In this document: in pieces, positions 1 through 6,688 of the stretch
Position numbering within the stretch: position 1 is the stretch's first letter
Layout: every line of letters begins with the position of its first letter
Assembly: GCA_964628455.1 (NCBI GenBank)
Contig: CAZVPD010000074.1
Span: 1 to 17,534 of the forward strand
DNA: 17,534 nt
Direction of reading: 5' to 3'
From: JAQVWU01 sp964628455
Lineage (GTDB): Bacteria > Bacillota > Clostridia > Oscillospirales > CAG-272
Notes under the pieces: generated by a model
Seen by the model: the letters and a program-made list of their open reading frames with translations, nothing else
Database searches by the model: none
What the model was told of the DNA's origin: nothing
Program-made: the position numbers and the translations under genes

Positions 1-60
1 CCAAGTGTTTTAAATGCTTTTCGCGCTTTTCTGCCTTTTTCAGTATACTCTAATTTATTC

Positions 61-89
61 TTGCATATCGGGCAATGAAATGTTATAAT
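61..89 (+). promoter_or_regulatory. Sigma-A promoter for host sugar operon
   Basis: TTGCAT at 61-66 and a perfect TATAAT at 84-89 are separated by 17 bp. Transcription would start near 96, about 25 bp before the first gene, which has AAAGGA at 108-113 as its ribosome binding site. The -35 matches consensus at five of six bases. No operator was recognised. Confidence 0.6.
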
Positions 90-120
90 AAGCGACATAA
101 TAAGTTCAAAGGAAAACGAT

Positions 121-1071
121 ATGAAAAACCACAGCCAGGTCGAAACGGGGACCGGCCCGGAAATGTCCGGAATACCGGAACTCCTGCTTGCCACTACAAC
201 GGGGGATCTTGAATCTTACACCGGCTCAGTGGGCGAATGTGTCGAGGCGACAGCGTCCGCGGGATTCAGATACCTGGACCTTAATCTCTATTCCATGGCG
301 TTACCCGGCTCCGTCCTTCTGGAAGACGGCATGTTTCGCTTTGCCGAAGAAGCCGGAGAAGCAGCACAAAAAACCGGAACATCCTTTATACAGTCTCATG
401 CACCCGACGTAAACTGCTTTGACGGCGGCGAAAAACTCGAGACAGGGAGAATTGCAGCCGTAAATTCCGTTGAAGTCTGCGGAATACTGGGGATTAAAAA
501 GCTTGTCGTCCATTCCGGACACGCGCCCGGCGTGTCGAAATCCGATTATTTTCGAATAAACCGCGAATTTTTTCTCCCCCTCCTGACAAAAGCCGAGAAA
601 TACGGCATGAAGATCTGCATCGAAAACAGCGCGGAGGGCAATATGGGCAGCCGTTATTTCTTTTTTGATGCTGCGGATATGAATGAATTCATCGGTTTTA
701 CAGGTCACCCGCTTCTGGCTGCCTGCTGGGACACCGGACACGCCAATATGCGGCATATGGATCAGGGAGCCGCTATACGCGAACTGGGACCCAATCTTGC
801 CGCGCTGCATATTCAGGACAATTTCGGCAAAACCGACGACCATATCGCTCCCTATCAGGGAACGACCGACTTTATCCCGATCCTCTCCGCTCTCCGCGAG
901 GTCCGTTACAGCGGAGCGTTCGCATTCGAGGCAAACAATATCATTTCTCTTCCTCTCGGCTGGCCCAACAGCCGGCCTGCAATGCGGCCGTCCAAAGCGC
1001 TGCGGATCGAAGCCGAAAAACTTCTCTTCTCCATCGGACTCGACCTGATGCATGAATACGAAAGACTTTAA
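121..1071 (+). CDS. Sugar phosphate isomerase/epimerase-like TIM-barrel protein
   Basis: This 316-residue cytoplasmic protein belongs to the xylose-isomerase-like TIM-barrel (AP endonuclease 2) superfamily, whose members isomerise or epimerise sugars and polyols using a divalent metal. Recognisable barrel strands and ligands include SHAPD, VVHSGH, the metal-binding Glu in ICIENS, CWDTGHANM, LHIQDN and the late Glu in FAFEANN. The substrate cannot be read from sequence. The ATG has a well-placed AAAGGA seven bases upstream. The next gene, a lipoprotein resembling a sugar-binding protein, begins 23 bp later and is probably cotranscribed, which supports carbohydrate uptake and conversion. Base composition is typical of the host part and differs from the AT-rich phage cargo genes. 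A true AP endonuclease is less likely given the context. The family call is firm; the specific reaction is unknown. Confidence 0.8.
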   Translation: MKNHSQVETGTGPEMSGIPELLLATTTGDLESYTGSVGECVEATASAGFRYLDLNLYSMALPGSVLLEDGMFRFAEEAGEAAQKTGTSFIQSHAPDVNCFDGGEKLETGRIAAVNSVEVCGILGIKKLVVHSGHAPGVSKSDYFRINREFFLPLLTKAEKYGMKICIENSAEGNMGSRYFFFDAADMNEFIGFTGHPLLAACWDTGHANMRHMDQGAAIRELGPNLAALHIQDNFGKTDDHIAPYQGTTDFIPILSALREVRYSGAFAFEANNIISLPLGWPNSRPAMRPSKALRIEAEKLLFSIGLDLMHEYERL

Positions 1072-1094
1072 ATAAAACAAGGAGCAATGCGCTT

Positions 1095-2561
1095 ATGAAA
1101 ATCCGGATTATTTCGATACTGCTCGCAACCGCCGTTTTCGCTTCCGTTATAATGAGCTGTTCCGATGCGGCAGCCGATATCCCGGCAGAAACAACGGCTT
1201 CCGTCAGCCGGACCGATACAGAGGCTCAAACCCTGCGGGAAGACTACAGGGATAATGTCCCGGACGGTCTTGATTTCGAGGGCGCCAATATCAAGATCCA
1301 CGGACGCGGCGACGGGGACGCCATCCTCGAACTGGCGGCCGAACAGACCGGAGACATTATCGAGGATGCCATTTATAAACGCAACTTCATGGTTGAAGAA
1401 CGCCTTAATGTTAAAATCGAAGCATTCACACCCTACGGGTGGCAGGCCTACGGAACTGCACTGACACAGATCCGTTCTTCCGTCCAGGCAGGAGATGATG
1501 AATTTCAGATCATTGCGGGATATTCCGCTCCTGTTCCCGTATTGTCCACCGAAAAGCTGCTGCTCAACCTGCGCGCCGTACCCTATATCGAAACCAGTCA
1601 GCCGTGGTGGGCGCAGAGCATTGTCAATGATCTTACAGTCAAAGGAAACCTCTATTTTCTCTGCGGAGACATCGCGCTGACGATGCTCGCATCGTCGTAT
1701 TCAATGGCAGTCAACTTCAATATCGCCGAAAAATACAACATCGGCGGGATCTACGATACAATCCTTGACGGAAAATGGACGATTGATAAGCTGTATGAGC
1801 TTTCCTCTCTCGTATATGAAGACGTTAACGGGGACGGAAAAAAGAACGAGGGGGACGTCGCAGGCCTGCTTATAGGCAGCGAACTGTACAACGACGCGGA
1901 CTCCTTCATGCAGGGTTCAAAGATCACCATGACGGAGCGTAATGACGAGGATCTGCCCTATTTGAGCGCAGATACACAAAAAATCACGGCTTTGACCGAA
2001 AAAGTTTACCGGCTTTTCTATGAAAATCCCGGTGCGATCGTCGATACAAAAATTGCGGCGTATGAGATTTTCCCCAATGACACGGCACTTTTTTCGCCGT
2101 CCTATCTGTATTTTTACTACGACTATTATAAGAACATGGACTCCGACTACGGTATACTGCCCTATCCGAAATTCGACGAGGCGCAGGATATCTATTCGAC
2201 CCGGGTTCAGGACGGCGTTTCCATATGGGGAATCCCGGTCACCGTACAGAATCAGGACTGCGTCGGCGCGGTTATGGAAGCCATGGCGGCGCAAAGCTAC
2301 CGTACGGTAACCCCGACCTATTTTGAAATAGCGCTTAAAGTCAAATACAGCCGCGACGAGGACTCCGTCAGGATGCTCGATCTGATCCGCGAAGGCGTCA
2401 TGTTCAATTTTGAAATCATATACAACGGGCAGATCGGCGGTCCATGGAACGTCATGCGTGATCTTATGATCAAAAAGTCGAGTGATTTTGCCTCCTACTG
2501 GGCAAAAAACGAACAGAATTATCAAAAAAACCTGGAAAAGCTTGTTGCCGATTTCAGCTGA
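1095..2561 (+). CDS. Lipoprotein, extracellular solute-binding protein-like
   Basis: This 488-residue protein begins with a charged, hydrophobic leader and a lipobox I-M-S-C, with Cys22 as the likely lipidated residue, so it should be anchored on the outer face of the membrane. The Ser/Thr/Glu-rich stretch after Cys22 looks like a linker. The body resembles large Clostridia solute-binding proteins of ABC transporters: an N-terminal lobe with IYKRNFMVEERLNVK, a hinge-like region, and a DVNGDGKKNEGD loop at residues 243-254 that looks like an EF-hand calcium site often seen in this group. AAGGAG at 1079-1084 supports the ATG start. The downstream sequence is the tRNA/phage junction, so any permease genes that belonged with it are not adjacent here. 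Solute-binding function is inferred from family resemblance; the ligand is probably a carbohydrate given the upstream isomerase-like gene. Confidence 0.72.
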   Translation: MKIRIISILLATAVFASVIMSCSDAAADIPAETTASVSRTDTEAQTLREDYRDNVPDGLDFEGANIKIHGRGDGDAILELAAEQTGDIIEDAIYKRNFMVEERLNVKIEAFTPYGWQAYGTALTQIRSSVQAGDDEFQIIAGYSAPVPVLSTEKLLLNLRAVPYIETSQPWWAQSIVNDLTVKGNLYFLCGDIALTMLASSYSMAVNFNIAEKYNIGGIYDTILDGKWTIDKLYELSSLVYEDVNGDGKKNEGDVAGLLIGSELYNDADSFMQGSKITMTERNDEDLPYLSADTQKITALTEKVYRLFYENPGAIVDTKIAAYEIFPNDTALFSPSYLYFYYDYYKNMDSDYGILPYPKFDEAQDIYSTRVQDGVSIWGIPVTVQNQDCVGAVMEAMAAQSYRTVTPTYFEIALKVKYSRDEDSVRMLDLIREGVMFNFEIIYNGQIGGPWNVMRDLMIKKSSDFASYWAKNEQNYQKNLEKLVADFS

Positions 2562-2590
2562 CCGGCAGCATCGGTATTTTCATAAAAAAC

Positions 2591-2626
2591 AAAACAGCCT
2601 TTGAAAACGTAATGTTTTCAAAGGCT
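2591..2626 (-). terminator. Intrinsic terminator of tRNA-Asn, perhaps bidirectional
   Basis: A perfect 13-bp stem (arms 2596-2608 and 2614-2626) encloses the loop GTAAT. On the minus strand it follows the tRNA 3' end by four bases and is followed by a U-rich tract (complement of 2582-2595), which makes a classical terminator for the tRNA. On the plus strand the downstream U content is weak, but the hairpin lies 35 bp past the solute-binding gene and may also end that transcript. Confidence 0.75.
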
Positions 2627-2630
2627 TATT

Positions 2631-2680
2631 TGGCTCCCCCTGTTGGGCTCGAACCAACGACCCTGCGGTTAACAGCCGCA
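2631..2680 (-). tRNA. tRNA-Asn(GTT), 3' portion only; prophage attachment site
   Basis: Read on the minus strand this is the tRNA from the anticodon arm to an encoded CCA: anticodon stem TGCGG/CCGCA with loop CTGTTAA (anticodon GTT, Asn), a five-base variable loop, T arm GTTGG-TTCGAGC-CCAAC, acceptor strand AGGGGGA, discriminator G and CCA. The 5' half (acceptor, D arm) is not found at 2681 and beyond, where AT-rich phage DNA starts. The integrase gene ends 54 bp away. This is the expected result of integration into a tRNA-Asn gene, with the common core within this fragment; the intact tRNA should be rebuilt at the far prophage end. This copy alone cannot fold as a tRNA. Confidence 0.9.
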
Positions 2681-2716
2681 TACAAAGCATTTAAAAATAA
2701 TGCTTTTCTTAATACC

Positions 2717-2734
2717 TGACCCCGATTTGACCCC
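2717..2734. repeat. Two TGACCCC direct repeats, possible integrase arm sites
   Basis: TGACCCC occurs at 2717-2723 and 2728-2734, 11 bp apart, between the tRNA fragment and the integrase stop codon; the second copy touches the stop codon. Paired direct repeats beside the attachment core are typical of arm-type sites for tyrosine integrases. The function is inferred from position only. Confidence 0.4.
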
Positions 2735-3816
2735 TACCATGAAAATTTATTGAGTTTTTCGACCGCTTCGGCGGTTTTTTTATCGCGTAAATGGGTATAA
2801 ATTTCACGGATTGTTTTCTGATCTGCGTGCCCTGTTTGTGACATCGCGGTCTTCTCGTCGATACCTGCCTCGAACAGCATAGTGACATATGCGTGACGTA
2901 ATTGGTGCGGAGTTATATCAGGCTTTGACAGAATAACCTTTGTTTTATTACTGTTTGTTTTGTCAATATCTTCTTTTTCTTCGGTGCGGACTATACTGTT
3001 GTTTTTACAATAACGTTCCCATGTTCGCCGGAGTTTTGTATTCGTCCATGGTTTTGATCCTCCGAATACATAATCATCCTCTTTGCCGATTATCGGCCGT
3101 AGAACGGATATAACTCGATCGGTCATGATTATTTGCCGCATACCAGCATCCGTTTTTGTACCGGTCCGTATCACCGCTTCATTGCTGTGATACTCGATAA
3201 TCTTATTGATATTAATTTTCCGATTTAAAAAATCAATATCTTTCCACTGCAACGCCAGTGCTTCACAACGCCGGCACCCCGTCCATAATAAAAGAAACGG
3301 CAGCAGTCCGTCTCCGGAACCGTTTCCGGAATCTATGATTTTAATATAATCATCGGATGGCAATTCACGTTTTTCCGATGTGAGGTTACGCGGAATCGGA
3401 ACTTCTCGTGCCGCGTTTGTCTCTGTGTCTCCGTGCAATATCGCATATACAAATATCATACTGATAACGTTTTTATGCGTTAAAATTGATTTTTTACCAT
3501 ATCCCTTTGCAGCTGTCGCGATTAAAAACTCGCTTATGTCGGAAGCGGTAATATCTTTAATCAACCAACCCTCGAAATAATCAATGACGCGCTTTACTGC
3601 CGGTTTATAATACAGCTGTGTATTGTATGCGATCTTTTTATTATGTTCGGTATCCCAATCACGCGCGATTTCGTTAAAAAGTCGTCCTTTCGGCTTCTCG
3701 GCTGTATATTCTCTCAGCTTCTTTTTTACTTCAGCCGGCGACGATCCGTAAACATATTTACGTTTACCATCAATGGTGAGTGATTCTCTGTATCGGCCGT
3801 CAGCACGTTTTTTCAT
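2734..3816 (-). CDS. int: Phage tyrosine-type site-specific integrase
   Basis: This 360-residue protein catalyses integration and, with an excision factor, excision of the phage. The N-terminus (about 1-45) looks like an arm-binding domain (DGRYRESLTIDGKRKYVYG), residues about 50-140 a SAM-like core-binding domain, and about 150-345 the catalytic domain. The catalytic set is complete: Arg182 in TGCRRCEAL, Lys221 in GTKTDAG, His304 and Arg307 in HQLRHAY, His330 in TGHADQ, and nucleophile Tyr340 in REIYTHL. Length is normal for the Tn916/phage integrase group. The gene reads toward the adjacent tRNA-Asn fragment, its presumed target. It begins 18 bp after the SGNH hydrolase gene, with only a weak AGG upstream, so translation may depend on the upstream message. 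Confidence 0.96.
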   Translation of the reverse strand: MKKRADGRYRESLTIDGKRKYVYGSSPAEVKKKLREYTAEKPKGRLFNEIARDWDTEHNKKIAYNTQLYYKPAVKRVIDYFEGWLIKDITASDISEFLIATAAKGYGKKSILTHKNVISMIFVYAILHGDTETNAAREVPIPRNLTSEKRELPSDDYIKIIDSGNGSGDGLLPFLLLWTGCRRCEALALQWKDIDFLNRKININKIIEYHSNEAVIRTGTKTDAGMRQIIMTDRVISVLRPIIGKEDDYVFGGSKPWTNTKLRRTWERYCKNNSIVRTEEKEDIDKTNSNKTKVILSKPDITPHQLRHAYVTMLFEAGIDEKTAMSQTGHADQKTIREIYTHLRDKKTAEAVEKLNKFSW

Positions 3817-3834
3817 TCTAATAATACCTGTTAT

Positions 3835-4461
3835 TCAATATGTGTGAAAATATTGTAATATTGACTCGCCAATAACCGCTCCGAGCAATTCATTTCCTTT
3901 CATGTTTAGATGGTATGCATTACTGTATTTATCTGTGTTATTTTTATAATCAGTTGCTATTTCGCTAAAGGGGATTAGCCTATATTTGTATTGTGTTTCA
4001 GACAAAGTCATTTGCAAGGAGTGTCTGTAATCAGAAATAACATCTACTTTACCATTATCAAAAAGATACCTATATAAACCATGCTTTAGCGCAGGTAGAA
4101 ATGCTTCTTTTTCTTCAATACCGAATTCAGGGACTTCGAGGATCATAGGATATTTATTATATGCATTAATAGCAGAAATAATATATAGCATATGTTGTAC
4201 AAAGCTGTCTTTTCCGACATGGCGTATAGTATCATTGACACCAGCGATAATAACAAAATAATCAGTATCTACTTTTAATAGATTATCAGATATGAGTTTA
4301 TAACATAATTGCCGACTTGTTGCTCCCGGATAGGAATAACATATAACATCCATACCAATACCGAATAATAGGAGTTTTCTTTTGATAGCCGAACTGAGAT
4401 TAAGCGTAACCCAGCTGTCACCGATAATGGCTATTTTGTCCGGATAAACATTTATATGCAT
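3835..4461 (-). CDS. SGNH/GDSL-type hydrolase, lysogenic cargo candidate
   Basis: This 208-residue protein has the SGNH hydrolase blocks: GDSW with nucleophile candidate Ser16, Gly46 in YPGATSR, GVND with Asn76, and His184 in NAYHLNMKGN. These enzymes are esterases, lipases or carbohydrate deacetylases. The usual Asp three residues before the His is Asn181, so activity may rely on a Ser-His pair or be altered. No signal peptide is visible, so it is probably cytoplasmic, as are SGNH enzymes that modify surface-glycan precursors. It lies between repressor and integrase in the leftward operon, a place where lysogenic conversion genes are commonly expressed from a prophage. It is much more AT-rich than its neighbours (about 23% GC in a sampled 60 bp, versus 45% in the integrase), which suggests separate acquisition. 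The start has AAGGA nearby. Substrate unknown. Confidence 0.75.
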   Translation of the reverse strand: MHINVYPDKIAIIGDSWVTLNLSSAIKRKLLLFGIGMDVICYSYPGATSRQLCYKLISDNLLKVDTDYFVIIAGVNDTIRHVGKDSFVQHMLYIISAINAYNKYPMILEVPEFGIEEKEAFLPALKHGLYRYLFDNGKVDVISDYRHSLQMTLSETQYKYRLIPFSEIATDYKNNTDKYSNAYHLNMKGNELLGAVIGESILQYFHTY

Positions 4462-4526
4462 ATTTATTCCTTAAAATGTTTTGTCAATTCCCAATATTCG
4501 GTGTTGTCTTCTTTAATAACCTATTC

Positions 4527-4556
4527 AGCTTGTACTTCGGTACAGGCTTTTTTATT
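4527..4556 (+). terminator. Plus-strand intrinsic terminator with C(UUCG)G loop
   Basis: A nine-base-pair stem (4527-4535 with 4540-4548) closes a UUCG tetraloop with a C-G pair and is followed by six T and then ATTT on the plus strand. One stem pair, 4530 with 4545, is U-G in plus-strand RNA but would be A-C in minus-strand RNA, and minus-strand RNA has no U tract after it. It therefore acts on rightward RNA, although all genes here run leftward. Confidence 0.75.
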
Positions 4557-5167
4557 TAAAAACGGCTTTTCCCGCGGAGCTCCACTACTTTTCCGATAAT
4601 ATCAACCGGCAGTTGTTCAACCTGATCATTCGTAAAAAACATCGGGGTAAAACTGGGATTATTTGAATTTAATGATATTCCGTTTGTGTGTTTTATTACA
4701 CGTTTGCAGGTCACTTCATCGCCGTTAACACGGACCGCTGCGACTTCACCGCTCTCAACGTTTGGTTGCAACCGAACGATGATAACATCACCGTCATACA
4801 TTCGCGGTTCCATGCTTTGGCCTTTAATGCGCAATCCGATATGTTTTCCGTCGCGCGCCATTTCTTCCTCTATTTCTTCATAATCAATAATATCTTCAAC
4901 AGCGAGTAATGGCAAACCTGCAGATATCGATCCGTAGACCGGGATTTTTACACCCTTTATTTGACGCGGTTCCTTGCCGAGAAGGTAATCGGTTGATACA
5001 TCAAAATATTCGGCTATTTGTGGGATTATTTTTAAATAGGAAGTGATTCTACCACTTTGCCAGTCACCGAGTGTAGAACTGCCAAGATTTAACGCTTTTA
5101 GAAACTTTGTCTTGGCACCGCGTTGATCACCGATGAGTTCTATTATCTTTTTTAGCACATCGTCCAA
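4556..5167 (-). CDS. CI/LexA-like phage repressor with S24 autopeptidase
   Basis: This 203-residue repressor keeps the prophage silent by binding operators in the adjacent switch. The N-terminal HTH domain covers about 1-65 (AKTKFLKALNLGSSTLGDWQSGR, then YFDVSTDYLLG). The C-terminal S24 peptidase domain shows the Ala83-Gly84 cleavage site in GSISAGLP, Ser118 in GQSMEP and Lys155 in TCKRVIK, so RecA-stimulated self-cleavage and SOS induction are expected. The start is a TTG at 5167-5165, preceded by GAGGTG six bases upstream on the minus strand; no in-frame ATG gives a complete HTH. The rare TTG may limit repressor level. It heads the leftward operon with SGNH hydrolase and integrase. Confidence 0.93.
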   Translation of the reverse strand: MDDVLKKIIELIGDQRGAKTKFLKALNLGSSTLGDWQSGRITSYLKIIPQIAEYFDVSTDYLLGKEPRQIKGVKIPVYGSISAGLPLLAVEDIIDYEEIEEEMARDGKHIGLRIKGQSMEPRMYDGDVIIVRLQPNVESGEVAAVRVNGDEVTCKRVIKHTNGISLNSNNPSFTPMFFTNDQVEQLPVDIIGKVVELRGKSRF

Positions 5168-5200
5168 TTGTTACACCTCTTCTTTGTGTATTTCGCTATT

Positions 5201-5215
5201 TCTCGTAAATCGAGA
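5201..5215. promoter_or_regulatory. Operator-like inverted repeat O1
   Basis: TCTCG-TAAAT-CGAGA is a perfect 5-5-5 inverted repeat. Its inner 11 bases (TCGTAAATCGA) resemble the O2 site at 5244-5254, so a common repressor dimer probably binds both. It lies in the repressor leader and upstream of the rightward promoter. Confidence 0.55.
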
Positions 5216-5234
5216 GATAATAATTAAATTTCTC

Positions 5235-5263
5235 TTGACATATTCGTATAACGAGAGTATAAT
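5235..5263 (+). promoter_or_regulatory. Rightward early promoter with internal operator O2
   Basis: TTGACA at 5235-5240 and TATAAT at 5258-5263 are both perfect consensus hexamers with an ideal 17-bp spacer. Operator O2 (TCGT-ATA-ACGA, 5244-5254) sits inside the spacer, so a bound repressor would block polymerase. The start near 5270 leaves a leader of about 160 bases before the cro-like gene at 5430. The RNA would run through the opposing leftward promoters. Confidence 0.8.
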
Positions 5264-5275
5264 GTGTTCGTAAAC

Positions 5276-5288
5276 TCGTATTATACGA
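5276..5288. promoter_or_regulatory. Operator O3, perfect palindrome
   Basis: TCGTAT-T-ATACGA is a perfect inverted repeat sharing its half-site with O2, and it covers the -10 hexamer of the leftward promoter at 5280-5309. Binding here should repress leftward transcription, giving autoregulation or Cro-type control. A further related half-site, TTCGTAAAC, lies just upstream at 5267-5275. Confidence 0.6.
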
Positions 5289-5309
5289 ATCATTCGAGGG
5301 ACAAGTCAA
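5280..5309 (-). promoter_or_regulatory. Leftward promoter for lysogeny operon
   Basis: On the minus strand TTGACT (complement of 5304-5309) and TATAAT (complement of 5280-5285) are separated by 18 bp. The start near 5273 gives a leader of about 105 bases before the repressor TTG. Its -10 faces the rightward -10 at 16 bp distance, so the two promoters point at each other. Confidence 0.6.
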
Positions 5310-5371
5310 TATATCCACCCATATCCTCTGCATGAGAGCACAATACATATTTCCCTGTTATAAAATCATAT

Positions 5372-5381
5372 GTTCGTGAAC
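5372..5381. promoter_or_regulatory. Operator-like palindrome O4
   Basis: GTTC-GT-GAAC is a perfect short palindrome containing TTCG, placed right at the predicted start point of the distal leftward promoter. Its sequence is related to but not identical with O1-O3, so a different regulator such as the Cro-like protein could bind. Confidence 0.35.
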
Positions 5382-5382
5382 C

Positions 5383-5411
5383 ATTATATATTATATACAA
5401 AATTTTGTCAA
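5383..5411 (-). promoter_or_regulatory. Distal leftward consensus promoter
   Basis: On the minus strand TTGACA (complement of 5406-5411) and TATAAT (complement of 5383-5388) are perfect hexamers with a 17-bp spacer. The start near 5376 would give a repressor-operon leader of about 209 bases, overlapping the rightward transcript over roughly 5270-5376. It may serve repressor establishment as opposed to maintenance, or produce an antisense RNA. Confidence 0.6.
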
Positions 5412-5429
5412 TAGAAAGAGGTGAAAATA

Positions 5430-5675
5430 ATGTTCATCTATACGGAAGAAAGTGCAACTCCGAGACTTACCCCATGGGGTCTTGAAGTCAGACGCAGACT
5501 GCTTGAAAGAAATAACATGAAACAGATGGATCTGATCAGAGAACTTGAAAAGAAGAACGGTATTACCATTGTCCGGTCTACTCTTACCATGCTGCTCCAG
5601 GGACGCGGTACAAGCAATCACCGTGATACTATCCATGCTATCAATGAAATACTCGGGATACCGGAAGCAGTGTGA
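5430..5675 (+). CDS. Small HTH protein, Cro-like candidate
   Basis: This 81-residue protein is the first gene of the rightward operon. GAGGTG lies six bases before the ATG at 5430; an in-frame GTG at 5421 overlaps that binding site and is rejected. Residues about 15-75 form a compact all-helical HTH-like unit (WGLEVRRRLLERNNMKQMDLIRELEKKNGI, then STLTMLLQGRG, then AINEILGIPEAV), consistent with an XRE-type fold. Position opposite the repressor and next to the operators suggests a Cro role, shutting off leftward transcription, though that is inferred from position. The length is typical for such a regulator. Confidence 0.65.
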   Translation: MFIYTEESATPRLTPWGLEVRRRLLERNNMKQMDLIRELEKKNGITIVRSTLTMLLQGRGTSNHRDTIHAINEILGIPEAV

Positions 5676-5718
5676 TCTCTATACTATATTATACCCGGAA
5701 AGAAAGGAAAACAACAGT

Positions 5719-6162
5719 ATGAAAGAAGACCGAAATATTTATAAATCCGCACGTATGTCTGCCGGTTTAACACAGGAACGCGCAGCCGAACTACTGGATA
5801 TCTCCGTAGAGAGTTTAAGGGCATATGAAACCGGAATACGCATCCCCCCGACAGATAAGCTTGTGCTCATGAGTGAAATATACAACAGTATAAACTGGCT
5901 GCCATATCAGCATATGAAAGCAAACAGCGAGATGGGTAAGATATTACCTGATGCAGAACCGAAAGGATTACCAACCGCAACATTGTCATTGCTTAAAAAA
6001 ATGCATGATGTTCACTCAATGGAGAATGTAATCATTGATATCACATCGGCTGGATATGTTGACGATAGTCAAAGGGCAATATTCGATAAATTCATGAAGG
6101 AAGTCAGAGCGCTTTCCGGAGCTGCGATTACGTTTTTGTTTGCAGAGAAAGGGGAGAAATAA
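5719..6162 (+). CDS. XRE-family HTH transcriptional regulator
   Basis: This 147-residue protein has a clear N-terminal HTH_3 domain at about 7-60: KSARMSAGLTQERAAELLDISVESLRAYETGIRIPP, with the typical LTQERAAELL and YETG signatures. The C-terminal part (about 85-147) is helical, lacks S24 peptidase residues and has no recognised domain; it may be for oligomerisation. The frame is open farther upstream, but ATG 5719 has a purine-rich site (AGAAAGGA) and gives an ordinary start just before the HTH. It follows the Cro-like gene by 43 bp and precedes the next gene by one base. A second regulator here could act as anti-repressor or set early timing; neither can be shown. Confidence 0.82.
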   Translation: MKEDRNIYKSARMSAGLTQERAAELLDISVESLRAYETGIRIPPTDKLVLMSEIYNSINWLPYQHMKANSEMGKILPDAEPKGLPTATLSLLKKMHDVHSMENVIIDITSAGYVDDSQRAIFDKFMKEVRALSGAAITFLFAEKGEK

Positions 6163-6163
6163 T

Positions 6164-6415
6164 ATGCCGCGAGAAAATCCGTTCTTCCGAACTCAACTTG
6201 AGCAGTTGATAACAACATATCCCGACCGGCATTTTTGGCATACGAATGATATATGCACTTATGAAAAAATAACCCGTGCCACCGTAAACGCACGCTACGG
6301 CAATCCGGGACCTGCGGGATTCACGACAGCCGTTTATGCACAGCTACTTGCGGCACGTCAATGGAAAACACTCGGATCAGAAGCAAAAAACGCTATCCGG
6401 GAGACAGCCGGATGA
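6164..6415 (+). CDS. Small phage protein, possible HTH/excisionase-like
   Basis: This 83-residue protein starts at an ATG one base after the preceding stop, with AAGGGGAG in the end of the upstream gene. It has a basic, helical composition, with FWHTNDICTYEKITRATVNARYG suggesting a helix-turn-helix or winged-helix DNA-binding element, followed by a helix rich in Ala. No family was recognised with confidence. No other excisionase candidate is evident in the early operon, so an Xis role is possible but unproven. Confidence 0.6.
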   Translation: MPRENPFFRTQLEQLITTYPDRHFWHTNDICTYEKITRATVNARYGNPGPAGFTTAVYAQLLAARQWKTLGSEAKNAIRETAG

Positions 6416-6430
6416 GGAAAGGAATCATAC

Positions 6431-6688
6431 ATGGAAGATATGACTGCTTTTAAAGATAAAGTAATTGTTGATCTGCAGAAGCGCGTCCGTGCGCTTGAAG
6501 CCGCAAATCTCCGGCACGTAAAAGACAACATCTACATCAAAAAAGTATTATGCATTGCTCTTCGCCGCATGAGAGGAACACCGTTGGTTGTATCCGAGGA
6601 GGAACTTTCGGAAGCCGGAACGGAATTCTCGCTTGACGAAAACCTTGCCGGAGATCACCTGATCTGGGCGAAAGGATCAAAGGTATGA
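6431..6688 (+). CDS. Hypothetical phage protein with N-terminal coiled coil
   Basis: This 85-residue protein has AAAGGA at 6417-6422 before its ATG. Residues about 5-30 (FKDKVIVDLQKRVRALEAANLRHVKDN) show hydrophobic spacing typical of a short coiled coil, so it may dimerise. A hydrophobic, basic helix (YIKKVLCIALRRMRG) and an acidic tail follow. Its stop overlaps the next start in an ATGA, indicating coupled translation. No function is assigned. Confidence 0.65.
   Translation: MEDMTAFKDKVIVDLQKRVRALEAANLRHVKDNIYIKKVLCIALRRMRGTPLVVSEEELSEAGTEFSLDENLAGDHLIWAKGSKV

Noticed and set aside
301..1080. Long minus-strand open frame opposite the isomerase gene
   Set aside because: It has no binding site and no recognisable domain, and lies fully antisense to a well-supported TIM-barrel gene; codon bias of that gene explains it.
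1917..2525. Minus-strand 202-residue frame opposite the solute-binding gene
   Set aside because: Antisense shadow with no family resemblance and no start signal.
2684..2706. 8-bp hairpin AAAGCATT/AATGCTTT as integrase terminator
   Set aside because: For minus-strand RNA no U tract follows; the short AT-rich stem may only be part of the attachment region.
5332..5379. 15-codon leader ORF in the rightward leader
   Set aside because: No ribosome binding site and no control motif; chance frame.
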